From Gordonibacter sp. Marseille-P4307 (GTDB taxonomy: Bacteria; Actinomycetota; Coriobacteriia; Coriobacteriales; Eggerthellaceae), in NCBI RefSeq assembly GCF_900604965.1, contig NZ_UWPD01000001.1, positions 1,403,311 through 1,467,310 on the forward strand: a DNA stretch of 64,000 nt, given 5' to 3'. The notes under the pieces are model-generated. The model was not told the origin of the DNA. It saw only the letters and a program-made list of their open reading frames with translations, and did no database searches. This document shows, piece by piece, positions 1 to 8,974 of this stretch; position 1 is the first letter of the stretch; each line of letters begins with the position of its first letter. A program made the translations under genes and the position numbers.

Positions 1-398
1 AAGCGCACCCTGTCGTATTTATCGGTCTGACCGTCTGAGATGTCGCATGTAAAGACAGGTGCAAGAATCTGTTCGAGGGACGGGGCGTCTTTTGATGTCG
101 CCTTTCCCTTTTCCAGATTGACGACGGATGGCATTGATCGCCATTCGCCGCCGAAGAGCCTCTTCCTGGTTTCGACATCGAAGTGCATCTGGACGTAGCC
201 GCTCATGTCGCTGCATGCTTCCCATATTCTTGCGAACGCGGCTTTTCTCTCGTTTCCGCTGATGGAGCTCATGAGAGAGGCTTTAAGTACGTCATGCTGC
301 TCAAGCTGCTCGCCGCGAGTGTTCATGATCTCGAAGTAACGGTTCAAGTCTGTTTCTGCAGTGTCGGGGATCGAACATCCGTGCCCTAATTCTTGCAT
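1..398 (-). pseudogene. GmrSD/DUF262-type restriction protein fragment, truncated at its 5' end
   Basis: Read on the minus strand, this open frame carries the hallmark DUF262 block TDLNRYFEIMNTRGEQLEQH followed by DVLKASLM, which in intact GmrS/DUF262 proteins lies about 200 residues from the start. Here only some 25 residues precede it (first ATG at 398), and the zinc-ribbon gene on the other strand occupies the space where the NTPase-like N-terminus should be. The frame runs off the window edge, so the 3' state is unknown. DUF262 proteins are type IV-like restriction factors against modified phage DNA. I infer an N-terminally truncated remnant, in keeping with the other broken restriction genes next door. 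Confidence 0.6.
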
Positions 399-496
399 AC
401 GCTCCACGACCAATCCTATGCCACAGCCATCAAATATCTTATACTGGTGACGGCCGATGAGCAGAGACGCATCTGCAGGGAGAAAGGTAAATAGCC

Positions 497-706
497 ATGA
501 GCAGGAAGATTCAGTGCCCCGAGTGCCGAAGCACGAATTTCGAAGCGGTTTCTTCCAGCAAGAAACCGTTGTCTCTTGGAAAGGGCATCGCTGGAGGAAT
601 TCTGCTGGGCCCAGTCGGCGCCGTCGGAGGAGCAATCATCGGGAATAAGGGGAAGACCACATTCGTTTGTCACGATTGCGGCAATACGTGGAAAATCAAG
701 CTCTAG
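497..706 (+). CDS. small zinc-ribbon protein with a glycine-rich membrane segment
   Basis: A 69-residue protein with two CxxC knuckles, CPEC near residue 8 and CHDC near residue 57, that would form one zinc ribbon. Between them lies a glycine-rich hydrophobic stretch (residues about 28-50, GIAGGILLGPVGAVGGAIIG) resembling a glycine-zipper hairpin in the membrane. An ATG after a purine-rich AGAAAGG stretch sets the start. Similar short proteins occur widely in Firmicutes and Actinobacteria without known function; the layout suggests a membrane-associated metal-binding protein. It sits alone between restriction-gene fragments and appears intact. Confidence 0.75.
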   Translation: MSRKIQCPECRSTNFEAVSSSKKPLSLGKGIAGGILLGPVGAVGGAIIGNKGKTTFVCHDCGNTWKIKL

Positions 707-802
707 CCATCGGGCATGAAGGCCCATGGGACAAATCTATCTTTTGAGCATTGATGATTGACGCTCTGATTGGATGACCCCGCCAGCAGCCTCCAAACAT
801 TT

Positions 803-925
803 TGTTGCAACAGGCCCTTCGAATCTGTCGGGCAGATGGATCAGCGCCTCATCGACAACGTCAACGCCGTCGTCGGCCAGCGCGACGCGCTCTACATCCT
901 GGGTGATTTCACCGCTCCAAAAACG
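803..925 (+). pseudogene. metallophosphoesterase gene fragment
   Basis: About 40 codons in the frame starting near 770 read CNRPFESVGQMDQRLIDNVN followed by AVVGQRDALYILGDF. This matches the N-terminal part of small calcineurin-like phosphoesterases, in which the LGDF block supplies metal-binding residues. The upstream SDxHFGH block is absent, and similarity stops after LGDF at about 920. The fragment cannot fold into an enzyme. It lies directly before the HsdR remnant, so the region appears to be a patchwork of deletion end points. Confidence 0.55.
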
Positions 926-1049
926 AAGCTCGAAAAGGCCATAGCATATCCTCTCCAGGCACGTTCATTTGATCCGAGGAAATTGCGACAAGAACTTCAG
1001 GGGAACGGAATGCTTCGAGAGCGACCGTGCTATCAAAAATTAATACTGG

Positions 1050-2113
1050 CCCGGCACCCCGCACCACGGAAAGGTCGTAGAGGACATCCTGCGCCGTTTC
1101 CCGGTGCTCTCCCACGGCAACAAGTTCCATGTAATCTTGGCGACGAGCTCCATCCCAGAGGCGATCGACTACTACCGAGCCTTCAAGGAACGCGCCCCGC
1201 AGATGAAGGTGACCGCCCTTTTCGACCCGAGCATCGATAACAACGCTGGCTCCACGGTGAAAGAAGATGTTCTGGTCGAGCCCGTAGAAGACTACAACAA
1301 GGCATACGGCCAGGAGTTCACTATCCCCACGTGGCCCGCCATGAAGAAGAACATCTCAGCGCGCCTGTCCCACAAAAAGCCCTACATCAACGTCGACTCC
1401 AACCGCGACTCCCGCATCGACTTGCCCATTGTGGTGGACCAGATGCTCACGGGCTTCGACTCCAAATGGCTCAACGCTCTCTACCTCGACAAGATCATCG
1501 ACTACGAGAGCATCATCCAGGCGTTCAGCCGCACGAACCGCTTGTTCGGCCCCGACAAGCCCTTCGGCACGATCCGCTATTACCGTCGTCCCTACACCAT
1601 GAAGGGCTATATCGAAGCGGCAGTGAAGCTGTATTAGGGAGATCGCCCGCTCGACATGTTCGTCCAGAAGCTCCCGGACAATATAGCTCTTATGGATGCA
1701 CGGCTGCAGAAGATACTCATGGCGTTCGAGGCCGCTGGCGTTGGCGACCTCTCGAAACTTCCCGCATCGCAAGAGGCCAGGCGCAAGTTCGCCAAGGAGT
1801 TCGTCGAGCTCAACGAGTTCCTCGAAGCCGCGAAGGTGCAGGGCTTCACATGGGAGCAGGACATTTATGAGTTTGAGGAGGAGCCGGAAGAAGGCGAGCT
1901 GAGCGGCAAGTCCTTCTTCGTTCAGCCCATCATCGACGAGCGAACCTATCTCGTCCTCGTGCAGCGCTATAAGGAGCTGTTCGCAGGAGGGGGCGACTCT
2001 GGCGATGCGCCCGAAGCGCCCTACGAGCTCGATGGTCATATAACCGAGAGTTTGTCTATCCGAGGGGGCGCATGTGACCATGCGTCCCCTCGTTTCATCT
2101 TGGGAACAGCGTA
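1050..2113 (+). pseudogene. hsdR: type I restriction enzyme R subunit (HsdR) remnant with in-frame stop
   Basis: The frame opens at about 1050 with KVVEDILRRFPVLSHGNKFH and continues through the helicase motif V/VI region (LPIVVDQMLTGFDSKWLNAL, then IIQAFSRTNRLF), typical of HsdR-like proteins. It is broken by TAG at 1635-1637, in the context AVKLY-stop-GDRPLDMFV. The same frame then continues for about 135 residues of HsdR C-terminal sequence until similarity fades near 2045. The N-terminal endonuclease domain and helicase motifs I-IV are missing, as are hsdM and hsdS. It is therefore non-functional as a restriction enzyme. Confidence 0.8.
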
Positions 2114-2258
2114 AGGCTTCCTATATCTTTAGAACCAAAGGATCGCGTCGAAAAGTTGTTACACCACGATTTTCGATGCGATCTGATTGGGTAAACCCAG
2201 CAGGAGCTGATATAGCTAAAATATGCGCCAAGGACTATCCTTTTGAAAGGCGGTTTTT

Positions 2259-3617
2259 ATGGAAACAGTTAGGCGTTCTGGCATTTGGTGCGGTCTTTTG
2301 GCTCTTGTAACCGCATTGTGCCTCTTGGTAGGGGGAGCGAACACGGCTGTGGCCGAGCCGGCTGAAGCGGGCCCCGTTCCAACGAGCATCCACGCATATT
2401 GTCCCGGAGGGTTCCTGCCGGGGGCGAATGGCAAGGCACCGATCTACGGTTCGGTGAGCGCAACTTGGTCTGGCGGCACCGAGGCCCGCTTGCCTGGGGC
2501 CACGGTTAGCCTGTATCCCCATCCCACGTCAAAAGAGGCCAGAGAGTCTGGCACTGCCACCCCCCTCTATCAAGCAACCACCGATAAGAACGGCGTGTAC
2601 CAGTTCACCGTGGATGCCTCTCCGAGTGGGGACTTGGATTTTGACATAATGATCGAGTATAAAGGCGTCAAAAGGGTGTATGGCAATGATGCAGATTCTG
2701 AAAGTGCCACATACGTCAAACGTCGAATAGTCGTTCGCCCCATTCTCACCACTGAGGCCAATTTTGACGAGTCGGGAACTATACAGGGGAAACTGGCTGA
2801 GCCCAAGGAGCTCGAGCTCAAGCGCGGCCAGCTAGTTGACTGGGACACGTACCTGTTGGGACGCGGCACAAACCTCGGGGGTAAGAAGGCACCCGGATTC
2901 GACGTAATGCCGATCGAGCGGTTGAAGGCTTATGACAAGCTATCGAGTGCCTTTACCGCCCACGGAACCAAGATAACTGCCGTCGATGAGAAGGGGAATT
3001 CGGTCGACCCGAGCCAAATCACCGCAAACCCTGGAACCTACACGGTCACCTACGAGATCGGCTTTGAGCTTCCCAAGACGGGCGATGAACCCATAAAGGA
3101 CTACCTCACGCCCCGTAGTGGTAAAGAGTACCCCGGAGAGTTTCCTGCAGAGGGTAACCGCATGGTGCTGGGCAGTGCCTCCCTCACGGCAAAGGTGCCC
3201 TATAAGCTTTCCTACGACGCCAACGGAGGGGAAGGCGCAACCCCCGACGAGGCATCGTTCATGAAGGGCGCTCCGGTTACTGTTGCGGGCCATGGCGAGC
3301 TGAACAAGGGCAAAGCAGAGTTTATCGGCTGGAACACGCAGGCCGACGGGAACGGCACGTCGTATGCCGCAGGCCAAGAAGTGACCTTCGACGCCGACAC
3401 CACGCTATACGCCCAGTGGAAAGAGGCGCCGGCAAGCGATTCTGCCGAGCCCGCCAAGACGATGACGGTCTACAAGCTGCCTCCTGCTGGCAAGCTGCCT
3501 GCTACTGGCAGCAATATCCCCTATCTGTTCGAGGCAGCTGCGTTCGCATTGCTCGTAGGCTCTGGCATTGCAGCCTTCAGCATGCTGGCTTGGCGTCGCC
3601 GGAATCGGCAATTATAG
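2259..3617 (+). CDS. sortase-anchored surface protein with Listeria-Bacteroides repeat
   Basis: 452 residues, translated from ATG after GAAAGG. It has an N-terminal signal peptide (hydrophobic residues 10-28, cleavage near AVAEP), a carboxypeptidase-regulatory-like segment around residues 65-130 (LPGATVSLYP, NGVYQFTVDA), and a Flg_new/InlB B-type repeat near residues 315-385 (LSYDANGGEGATPDEA, FIGWNTQADGNGTSYAAGQ). The C-terminus is a cell-wall sorting signal: LPATGS, a hydrophobic helix, then RRRNRQ. The protein should be exported by Sec and linked to peptidoglycan by a sortase. No sortase is encoded in the window. The ligand is unknown; adhesion is an inference. Confidence 0.85.
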   Translation: METVRRSGIWCGLLALVTALCLLVGGANTAVAEPAEAGPVPTSIHAYCPGGFLPGANGKAPIYGSVSATWSGGTEARLPGATVSLYPHPTSKEARESGTATPLYQATTDKNGVYQFTVDASPSGDLDFDIMIEYKGVKRVYGNDADSESATYVKRRIVVRPILTTEANFDESGTIQGKLAEPKELELKRGQLVDWDTYLLGRGTNLGGKKAPGFDVMPIERLKAYDKLSSAFTAHGTKITAVDEKGNSVDPSQITANPGTYTVTYEIGFELPKTGDEPIKDYLTPRSGKEYPGEFPAEGNRMVLGSASLTAKVPYKLSYDANGGEGATPDEASFMKGAPVTVAGHGELNKGKAEFIGWNTQADGNGTSYAAGQEVTFDADTTLYAQWKEAPASDSAEPAKTMTVYKLPPAGKLPATGSNIPYLFEAAAFALLVGSGIAAFSMLAWRRRNRQL

Positions 3618-3703
3618 GCCGACAATCGTAGGCGTCAAAGAAACTGCCGACTGAGTGCTGGAGTGGGCACAGGATTTCTTTCGACTGGCTCTCACCGTAT
3701 CTG

Positions 3704-3743
3704 AGCGGCGGCGGCTCCCACAGCGGGACCGCCGCCGCTTTTG
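3704..3743 (+). terminator. intrinsic terminator
   Basis: A perfect 11-bp GC-rich stem (AGCGGCGGCGG at 3704-3714 with CCGCCGCCGCT at 3729-3739) is followed by TTTTGCTT. It lies about 90 bases after the surface-protein stop and would end that transcript. Confidence 0.8.
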
Positions 3744-3877
3744 CTTACTGGTGCGCGACTGCATGGCTGATTTAAAGGCACGGCGCCGAAGAGCCTCATG
3801 GATAACGCTCATGAAAATGCTTGAATTCCCAGCTGTCGTGCTCTCGACACTGGGGATGCAGGTATCCCCCCGCCGCT

Positions 3878-4090
3878 CTATCGGAGACCTTTCTTCTGCT
3901 CGATAAGGTCAAGCAGCTGCTGGCGAGTGTGCACGCCCAATTTCCCATACACCTGACGTATATGGGTCTTTGCCGTGTTGAAGGAAATATTGAGCTTATC
4001 AGCCGTAATTTCTATCGTACGACCCTTGCCCAACAGTACCAGCACTTCGCTCTCGCGTTGCGAAAGGTCGAACACCGCTTGATAGGGTGC
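3878..4090 (-). pseudogene. LuxR-family regulator reduced to its C-terminal HTH
   Basis: On the minus strand, about 70 codons encode a complete LuxR/GerE helix-turn-helix: FDLSQRESEVLVLLGKGRT, then ADKLNISFNTAKTHIRQVYGK and GVHTRQQLLDLIEQ. Directly upstream in frame is TGA at about 4091-4093, so the HTH is not joined to a sensor domain. In Coriobacteriia, LuxR proteins with this HTH usually carry a long 12-helix membrane N-terminus, which is missing here. A GTG at 4075 could start a solo HTH protein, but no convincing ribosome binding site precedes it. I read it as the remnant of a regulator displaced by the divergent sensor operon. Confidence 0.65.
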
Positions 4091-4141
4091 TCAGGATATA
4101 CTGGATAACAGGGAATCGAGCGAGACAGAAAGGGAGCCTGG

Positions 4142-5902
4142 ATGGGCCGTGCAAGCGGAGCAGACCCACTCAAGGGGCGGATAGTGGCAGCTTGGGCTGT
4201 CTTCGCCCTCGTCCTTGGGGCCGCGCTCGCCATCGCGCAGCTGGTTTCGGAGACGGAAATCCGCTTTTTCGGTCTCCCAGGAAGCGGCCCGTCGAGCACG
4301 GCGGGACTTATGATCTTAGCGGTCTCGGGCTGCGTCGCCTGGGGGTTCTCCGTGCATCTGCGCTGCTCGGACATTGTCATTCGAGGCAATTTAAAGATCG
4401 TTGCCGCGCTTCTCGCCGCCTGGCTTTTGGATGTGCTGCTGAGATACCCCGTGAGAAGCGACCTTATTGCCTCGGTCATGTGGTACCTTTATTACGCGCC
4501 GATGATGTTCATCCCCACGTTTTTCCTGGCAAGTGCCTTTCGCGCCGCCGCCCTTGATCGGCATGCCGCATGGCGAAGGGTCGTCAATATTGCTTGGGTG
4601 GTTGACGCAGCGCTCTGCGTGCTCGTGTTGACGAACAACTATCACAACCTCGTGTTTGCGTTCGATTTGTCCGATCCGCATTGGAGCAGGGATTACACCT
4701 ATCAGGCGGGTTACTGGTGCGTGACCGCGTGGTCGCTTGTTCAGTATGCGGGCTTTTTCGCGGCGGCCTTCCCCGCTGCTCGGACCCAGCTGAAAAGCGT
4801 CTTTCTGCCGATGGCCATCATCCTTGGCGTGGGCGTGGCGTACTTCGCGATGTTTATCGCTCGCAAAGCAGGGCTTTTCTCGACGAACATTTCTCTTGTC
4901 TATAGTATTTTGGTCATTGTTGCGCTCGAATTATCGCTTGACCTGGGTATTCTTCCCTCATATGCCCGACATGACCAATTCTTCGCAAAACTCCCCTTCG
5001 ATTTGAAAATCCTCTCGCGCGATCGAGACGTCGTGTACCAAACCGATGTCGCAACCGAGATTCCCGATGCCGTGCGAATGACGCTCGGAGAAATCGAGAC
5101 CCCGCGCGACGGCATCGTGTCGTTTCGCACGTCTGCCGTTCCCTCGACGCTGTTCAAGGTGTACTCGGTGGCGGGCGGCGATGCGCTTTTGTCCGAGGAC
5201 ATGACGGCGCTCGACGAACGCAGGCGCCTGCTTTCCGAGCGTCAGGCGAAGCTGCGTCGCGCGAACGCCATGCTCAAGTGCGACCGGGAGCTCGCGGTGA
5301 CCCTCCATCGTCAGGAGGACGCCCGCGCGCTGTTCGCCGAGATCGAACGCGCGCTTGAAAGCAAGACGCAGCGCATAAGCGAGCTGCTCGACGATCTGCC
5401 GCAGGGAAGCGACCCCGCCTCCGCGGCCGCTCGTCGGGAGCGCCTCATGGAGGTGAAGCTGCTCGTCGCGTACTGCAAGCGCAAGGGCGGGCTTATCTTG
5501 GCGGAGAAAAGCGACCCCGACTTCAACCGCGAGCGGCTTGAGCTCGTCTTCAACGAGACGGCTGCCAACCTGCGCCCACTCGACATCGAGTGCGCGGCCC
5601 TTGTGGAGACGTCGAAGGTGCTCCCTGCGGCTACGGTGAACGTGCTCTACGACTGCCTTTACGACTTCGCGGCCGCGGCGTTTTCGGCGAGAAATCCCGT
5701 TCTCATGCTGTTCGTGAGCGACGGGAAGTCGGGCGAGGTGGAGATGCGCGCCGCGCTTGAATCGGACGGCACCGCGGGGCCAAGGTTTCAGGAATCGCTC
5801 GATGATCTGCGAAAATCGTTGATTGCACAACATGCGGCCTTCACGTTGGAAACGTCGAGGGACAGCGCGAGCCTCTCGGTCTCGCTCGGGGGGGAGAGGT
5901 GA
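4142..5902 (+). CDS. 7TM sensor protein with degenerate histidine-kinase domain
   Basis: 586 residues. The first 270 contain about seven to eight membrane helices, like the 7TM sensor region of some NarL-type kinases. A cytoplasmic part follows, with a coiled helical stretch (about 355-420) and the block RLMEVKLLVAYCKRKGGLIL, which resembles the region before the ATPase in LytS/NatK-like sensors. Where a kinase would show the N and G boxes, the sequence reads LYDCLYDFAAAAFSA with no Asn or glycine-rich lid, so ATP binding is unlikely. It ends five bases before the ATG of the true kinase at 5907, so the two are co-transcribed. I infer a receptor or pseudokinase partner of that kinase. Confidence 0.75.
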   Translation: MGRASGADPLKGRIVAAWAVFALVLGAALAIAQLVSETEIRFFGLPGSGPSSTAGLMILAVSGCVAWGFSVHLRCSDIVIRGNLKIVAALLAAWLLDVLLRYPVRSDLIASVMWYLYYAPMMFIPTFFLASAFRAAALDRHAAWRRVVNIAWVVDAALCVLVLTNNYHNLVFAFDLSDPHWSRDYTYQAGYWCVTAWSLVQYAGFFAAAFPAARTQLKSVFLPMAIILGVGVAYFAMFIARKAGLFSTNISLVYSILVIVALELSLDLGILPSYARHDQFFAKLPFDLKILSRDRDVVYQTDVATEIPDAVRMTLGEIETPRDGIVSFRTSAVPSTLFKVYSVAGGDALLSEDMTALDERRRLLSERQAKLRRANAMLKCDRELAVTLHRQEDARALFAEIERALESKTQRISELLDDLPQGSDPASAAARRERLMEVKLLVAYCKRKGGLILAEKSDPDFNRERLELVFNETAANLRPLDIECAALVETSKVLPAATVNVLYDCLYDFAAAAFSARNPVLMLFVSDGKSGEVEMRAALESDGTAGPRFQESLDDLRKSLIAQHAAFTLETSRDSASLSVSLGGER

Positions 5903-5906
5903 TCGC

Positions 5907-7370
5907 ATGGGATTTCTCTTTGAGCTGGATACCCCCGTGATCGTTGTGCTCGTGGTCTCGTTCTGCATCGCCGCGGGAGGGCAGCTGCTCCATGTGCTCT
6001 TCCTCTCGACGCATCGAGATGCGCGTCCCTTCTCGCTTGTCAAGCTCTACGAGGTGCTGCTTTTCGTGCATCTGCTGCTTGCGGCGGGCACGGCGAACAG
6101 CGTCCACAGCGGCTACGGTGTTGCGCTTTTCCGTCTGAAGGCGTTTTCGTTTCCCGTCGAGTCGCTTCTGTGGATAGACGCCGCGGCGGCGCTTTTGGGG
6201 CTTGCGCTGGCGATTGCGTACCGACGCCCCATCATGACGAGCGAGATTGCCCTCATGGCGCTTATCACCCCGCCGTCCATCGATATGCTGGGTCATCTGG
6301 TGCCGTATCTCTTCATTGGCGATGCGGCGTTCTTCGTTTTTCGCGTGGGAGCTGCGCTTACCCTCGATATGCGCGCCGGGCGGCGCTCCGTTTCGCGTTT
6401 ATCGATTATCGATTCCATTCGGGCGCTGCCCGAGGGCGTCATCTGCGCCGATGACGAGGGGCGCATCCTCTTCATGAACGAGTCGATGCGCTCGTGCCTG
6501 ACGGCGCTCGGTCTTGCGAGCGACCTTGCCGAGACGCGCGGGGTGTGGGAGGATCTCGAGGAAGTGGCGAACAAGGCGGAGGGGGGCGCGGACGCGGTCC
6601 TGCCCGAGGGCATTCGCCTCGAGATATCGTCCGACGAGACGAGGCTTTTCATGCGCGACCGGGTGCGGCTCGGCCACAAGGAGTACCGCCGAATGGTGGC
6701 CTTCGACGTGACCGAGGAGGAGTCCATCAACTCCGACATCGAGCGCATGAACCATTTTCTCGACGTGGCGAACACCGAGCTGGTCGCGGCCGTCGAGAAC
6801 GCGCGAGAGATCTCGCGCAACGAGGCGATCTTGCGCATGCGCTCGCGCGTGCACGACACCGTGGGCCAGCGCCTGTCGATCCTCCACCGCTATCTGGAAG
6901 ACGACGATCCCGACCCTGAGAAGCTCGCTCGCGTGGTCGAGCTCGCTCGCACGGTCGTTGAGGACCTCGCTGAGCCCGACGATATCGATGCCGAGGGCTC
7001 TCTTCGCGCGATAGAAAGCTCGTTTTCCCTCGTGGGCATTGCGATTTCAGTGGAAGGCGCGCTTCCCGAGCGACCTGAGGTCGCCATCGCCTTCGTTGAC
7101 GTCGTGCGCGAGGCCGCGACTAATGCCGCCAAACATGGGCAAGCGCACCGAGTCGATGTCTGTCTCGGCAAATCATCAGGTACCTATACGCTTTCTGTCC
7201 AAAACGACGGTGCCGCCGCGCGCGGCGAGGTGCACGAGGGCACGGGGCTCCTTTCGATGCGCCAGGCGCTCTCGCGCGTGGGAGGCACGCTTTCCATCGT
7301 ATCGACTTCTCCGTTCACTATCGAGGCCCAGGCGCCGTGCGTGCCGCTGCATGAAGGAGAGGACCAATGA
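5907..7370 (+). CDS. membrane histidine kinase, NarL/LuxR-partner type
   Basis: 487 residues; the start is ATG at 5907 behind GGGGGGAGAGGTG. About five to six membrane helices (residues 8-165) lead to a PAS-like segment (about 180-270, LPEGVICADDEGRILFMNES). The dimerisation helix has RSRVHDTVGQRLS with phospho-acceptor His316, followed by a GHKL ATPase with an N box (VREAATNAAKHG) and a lid (GTGLLSMRQAL). The HDxxGQxL pattern is typical of kinases pairing with NarL-type regulators. The stop overlaps the ATG of the response regulator (ATGA at 7367), so coupling is tight. The signal is unknown. The upstream pseudokinase probably modulates it. Confidence 0.88.
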   Translation: MGFLFELDTPVIVVLVVSFCIAAGGQLLHVLFLSTHRDARPFSLVKLYEVLLFVHLLLAAGTANSVHSGYGVALFRLKAFSFPVESLLWIDAAAALLGLALAIAYRRPIMTSEIALMALITPPSIDMLGHLVPYLFIGDAAFFVFRVGAALTLDMRAGRRSVSRLSIIDSIRALPEGVICADDEGRILFMNESMRSCLTALGLASDLAETRGVWEDLEEVANKAEGGADAVLPEGIRLEISSDETRLFMRDRVRLGHKEYRRMVAFDVTEEESINSDIERMNHFLDVANTELVAAVENAREISRNEAILRMRSRVHDTVGQRLSILHRYLEDDDPDPEKLARVVELARTVVEDLAEPDDIDAEGSLRAIESSFSLVGIAISVEGALPERPEVAIAFVDVVREAATNAAKHGQAHRVDVCLGKSSGTYTLSVQNDGAAARGEVHEGTGLLSMRQALSRVGGTLSIVSTSPFTIEAQAPCVPLHEGEDQ

Positions 7371-8002
7371 TCAAGATCGTCATCGTGGAAGACCAGACCA
7401 TGCTACGCGACTCGCTCGCCCAGACCATCGACGCGCAACCCGACATGGAGGTGGTGGCCTCCCTCGGCGACGCCGCATTCGCGCTTGGCAAAGTGGAGAA
7501 GACGGGCGCCACCTGCGCTCTTCTGGATGTGTGTACCGAAAACGACTCAAGCGGAATCGTCGCCGCGCGCCGCATAAAGGAATCCCACCCCGAGGTGCGC
7601 GTCGTCGTCATGACGGGCATGCCCGAAATCACCTTCATCGAGCAGGCCCGTGCCGCGCACGTCGACAGCTTCGTGTACAAAAACGTTGGCACGAACGACC
7701 TTCTGGGCATCATCCGCTCCACGATGGAGGGCTATTCCACCTTCCCGCGTGCCCAGCAGAGCATCTTCTCGGACGCGGCTGCGCTGACCGATGTGGAGAT
7801 CGATATCCTGCGCCTCGTGTGCGAGACCAAGATGCGCAAGGAAATCGCCCAGGAGCTCTTCCTGTCCGAGCGCACGGTTAAGCGCCACATCTCCGAGATT
7901 CTCGCGAAGACCGGCTACGACAACATCCTTCGCCTTGCGGTCCATGCGGTCTCAAGCGGGCTCATCGTCTCAAAATTGCGCGATGAGCAGGAGCCACGCT
8001 AA
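7367..8002 (+). CDS. NarL/LuxR-type response regulator
   Basis: 211 residues. The receiver domain (1-125) has the acidic pair Glu8/Asp9, phospho-acceptor Asp54 (LLDVC), and the conserved lysine in SFVYKNVG. The C-terminal LuxR helix-turn-helix (about 140-200) reads LTDVEIDILRLVCETKMRKE, followed by IAQELFLSERTVKRHISEIL. The start overlaps the kinase stop by four bases. It should be phosphorylated by the 5907-7370 kinase and bind DNA as a dimer. Targets are not evident; the downstream DUF4428 and lipoprotein genes are candidates because they are on the same strand. Confidence 0.9.
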   Translation: MIKIVIVEDQTMLRDSLAQTIDAQPDMEVVASLGDAAFALGKVEKTGATCALLDVCTENDSSGIVAARRIKESHPEVRVVVMTGMPEITFIEQARAAHVDSFVYKNVGTNDLLGIIRSTMEGYSTFPRAQQSIFSDAAALTDVEIDILRLVCETKMRKEIAQELFLSERTVKRHISEILAKTGYDNILRLAVHAVSSGLIVSKLRDEQEPR

Positions 8003-8149
8003 ATCGTACCCTTCCCTTCCCGCACGAAATGGCCACGCGGTCGCACGTTGCGTCGCGCTGCGGGCCATAGGGTCGTTGCCGCAACGCCCCCTTTCCCTCA
8101 CCATGAAGGCAACGAAAACTTCGTTGGATGCGCGGGAAGGAGTGCGGGT

Positions 8150-8884
8150 ATGGGATTGTTTGGAAAGATCTTCGAGAAGAAGAGCTGCGATATCTGCGGA
8201 GGGGAAATCGGCTTGCTCGGCAACAGGAAGCTCGAAGACGGCAACCTGTGCAAAGAGTGCTCCAAGAAGCTCTCCCCCTTCTTCAGCGAGCGCAGGCGCT
8301 CGACGGTCGAGCAGATTAGCGAGCAGCTCGCCTACCGCGAGGCGAACAAGGACCGCGTCGCGGGGTTCAACACGACGCGCACGCTCGGCGGCGATACTAA
8401 GGTGCTCCTCGACGAGGACGCGCAGTGCTTCATCGTCACCTCCTCGTCGCGTTGGCGCGCTGCGAACCCGGACGTGATGGAATTCTCCCAAGTCACCGGG
8501 TGCGATTCGGAGGTTCGCGAGGCCCGCACCGAAATCTATCGCGAGAACTCCGAAGGCTGCCGGGAAAGCTACGATCCGCCGCGCTACGACATTGACTACG
8601 ACGTGTACCTCACCATTCACGTGAACTCGCCTTATTTCGATGAGATCACCTTCAAGGTCAACGATGGCCGCATCGAGGAGCGCTACTCGGTGGAGTTCCG
8701 CGAGGCGGAGCGCCAGGCCAACGAGATCCGCGAGGCGCTCACGAGCCTGCGCGAGACGGTGCGCGAGAACGTTGCGGCGGCGAAGGCTCCGAAGGCAGCG
8801 GTGACCTGCCCGTTCTGCGGGGCCACCACAATACCGGACGCAAACGGGCGCTGCGAGTTCTGCGGCGGCGCGATTGGGCTTTAA
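8150..8884 (+). CDS. DUF4428-like zinc-ribbon protein
   Basis: 244 residues, starting at ATG 8150 with GGAAGGAG seven bases upstream. The N-terminus (MGLFGKIFEKKSCDICGGEI) begins a treble-clef/zinc-ribbon unit: CDIC near residues 13-16 and CKEC near 35-38. A central domain of about 130 residues binds no recognisable ligand. The C-terminus has a second ribbon, CPFC and CEFC (about residues 222-239). The order matches DUF4428 proteins, often linked to membrane or phage-tail-like processes but not characterised. It begins 148 bases after the response regulator and may read through from that operon. Confidence 0.7.
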   Translation: MGLFGKIFEKKSCDICGGEIGLLGNRKLEDGNLCKECSKKLSPFFSERRRSTVEQISEQLAYREANKDRVAGFNTTRTLGGDTKVLLDEDAQCFIVTSSSRWRAANPDVMEFSQVTGCDSEVREARTEIYRENSEGCRESYDPPRYDIDYDVYLTIHVNSPYFDEITFKVNDGRIEERYSVEFREAERQANEIREALTSLRETVRENVAAAKAPKAAVTCPFCGATTIPDANGRCEFCGGAIGL

Positions 8885-8974
8885 CGCTGCGGGCATCATC
8901 GTCGGGGTGGCAAGCTCCGGCGTGCACGATAGAGCGGCTGGAATGGGAAAGCTATTCGGAAAGGAAGTGCTACC

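Noticed and set aside
909-1130. A 73-codon minus-strand frame (FDSTVALEAFRSPEVLVAIS)
   Set aside because: It has some coding flavour but overlaps the HsdR remnant antisense and matches no family; possibly another scrap, not enough to call.
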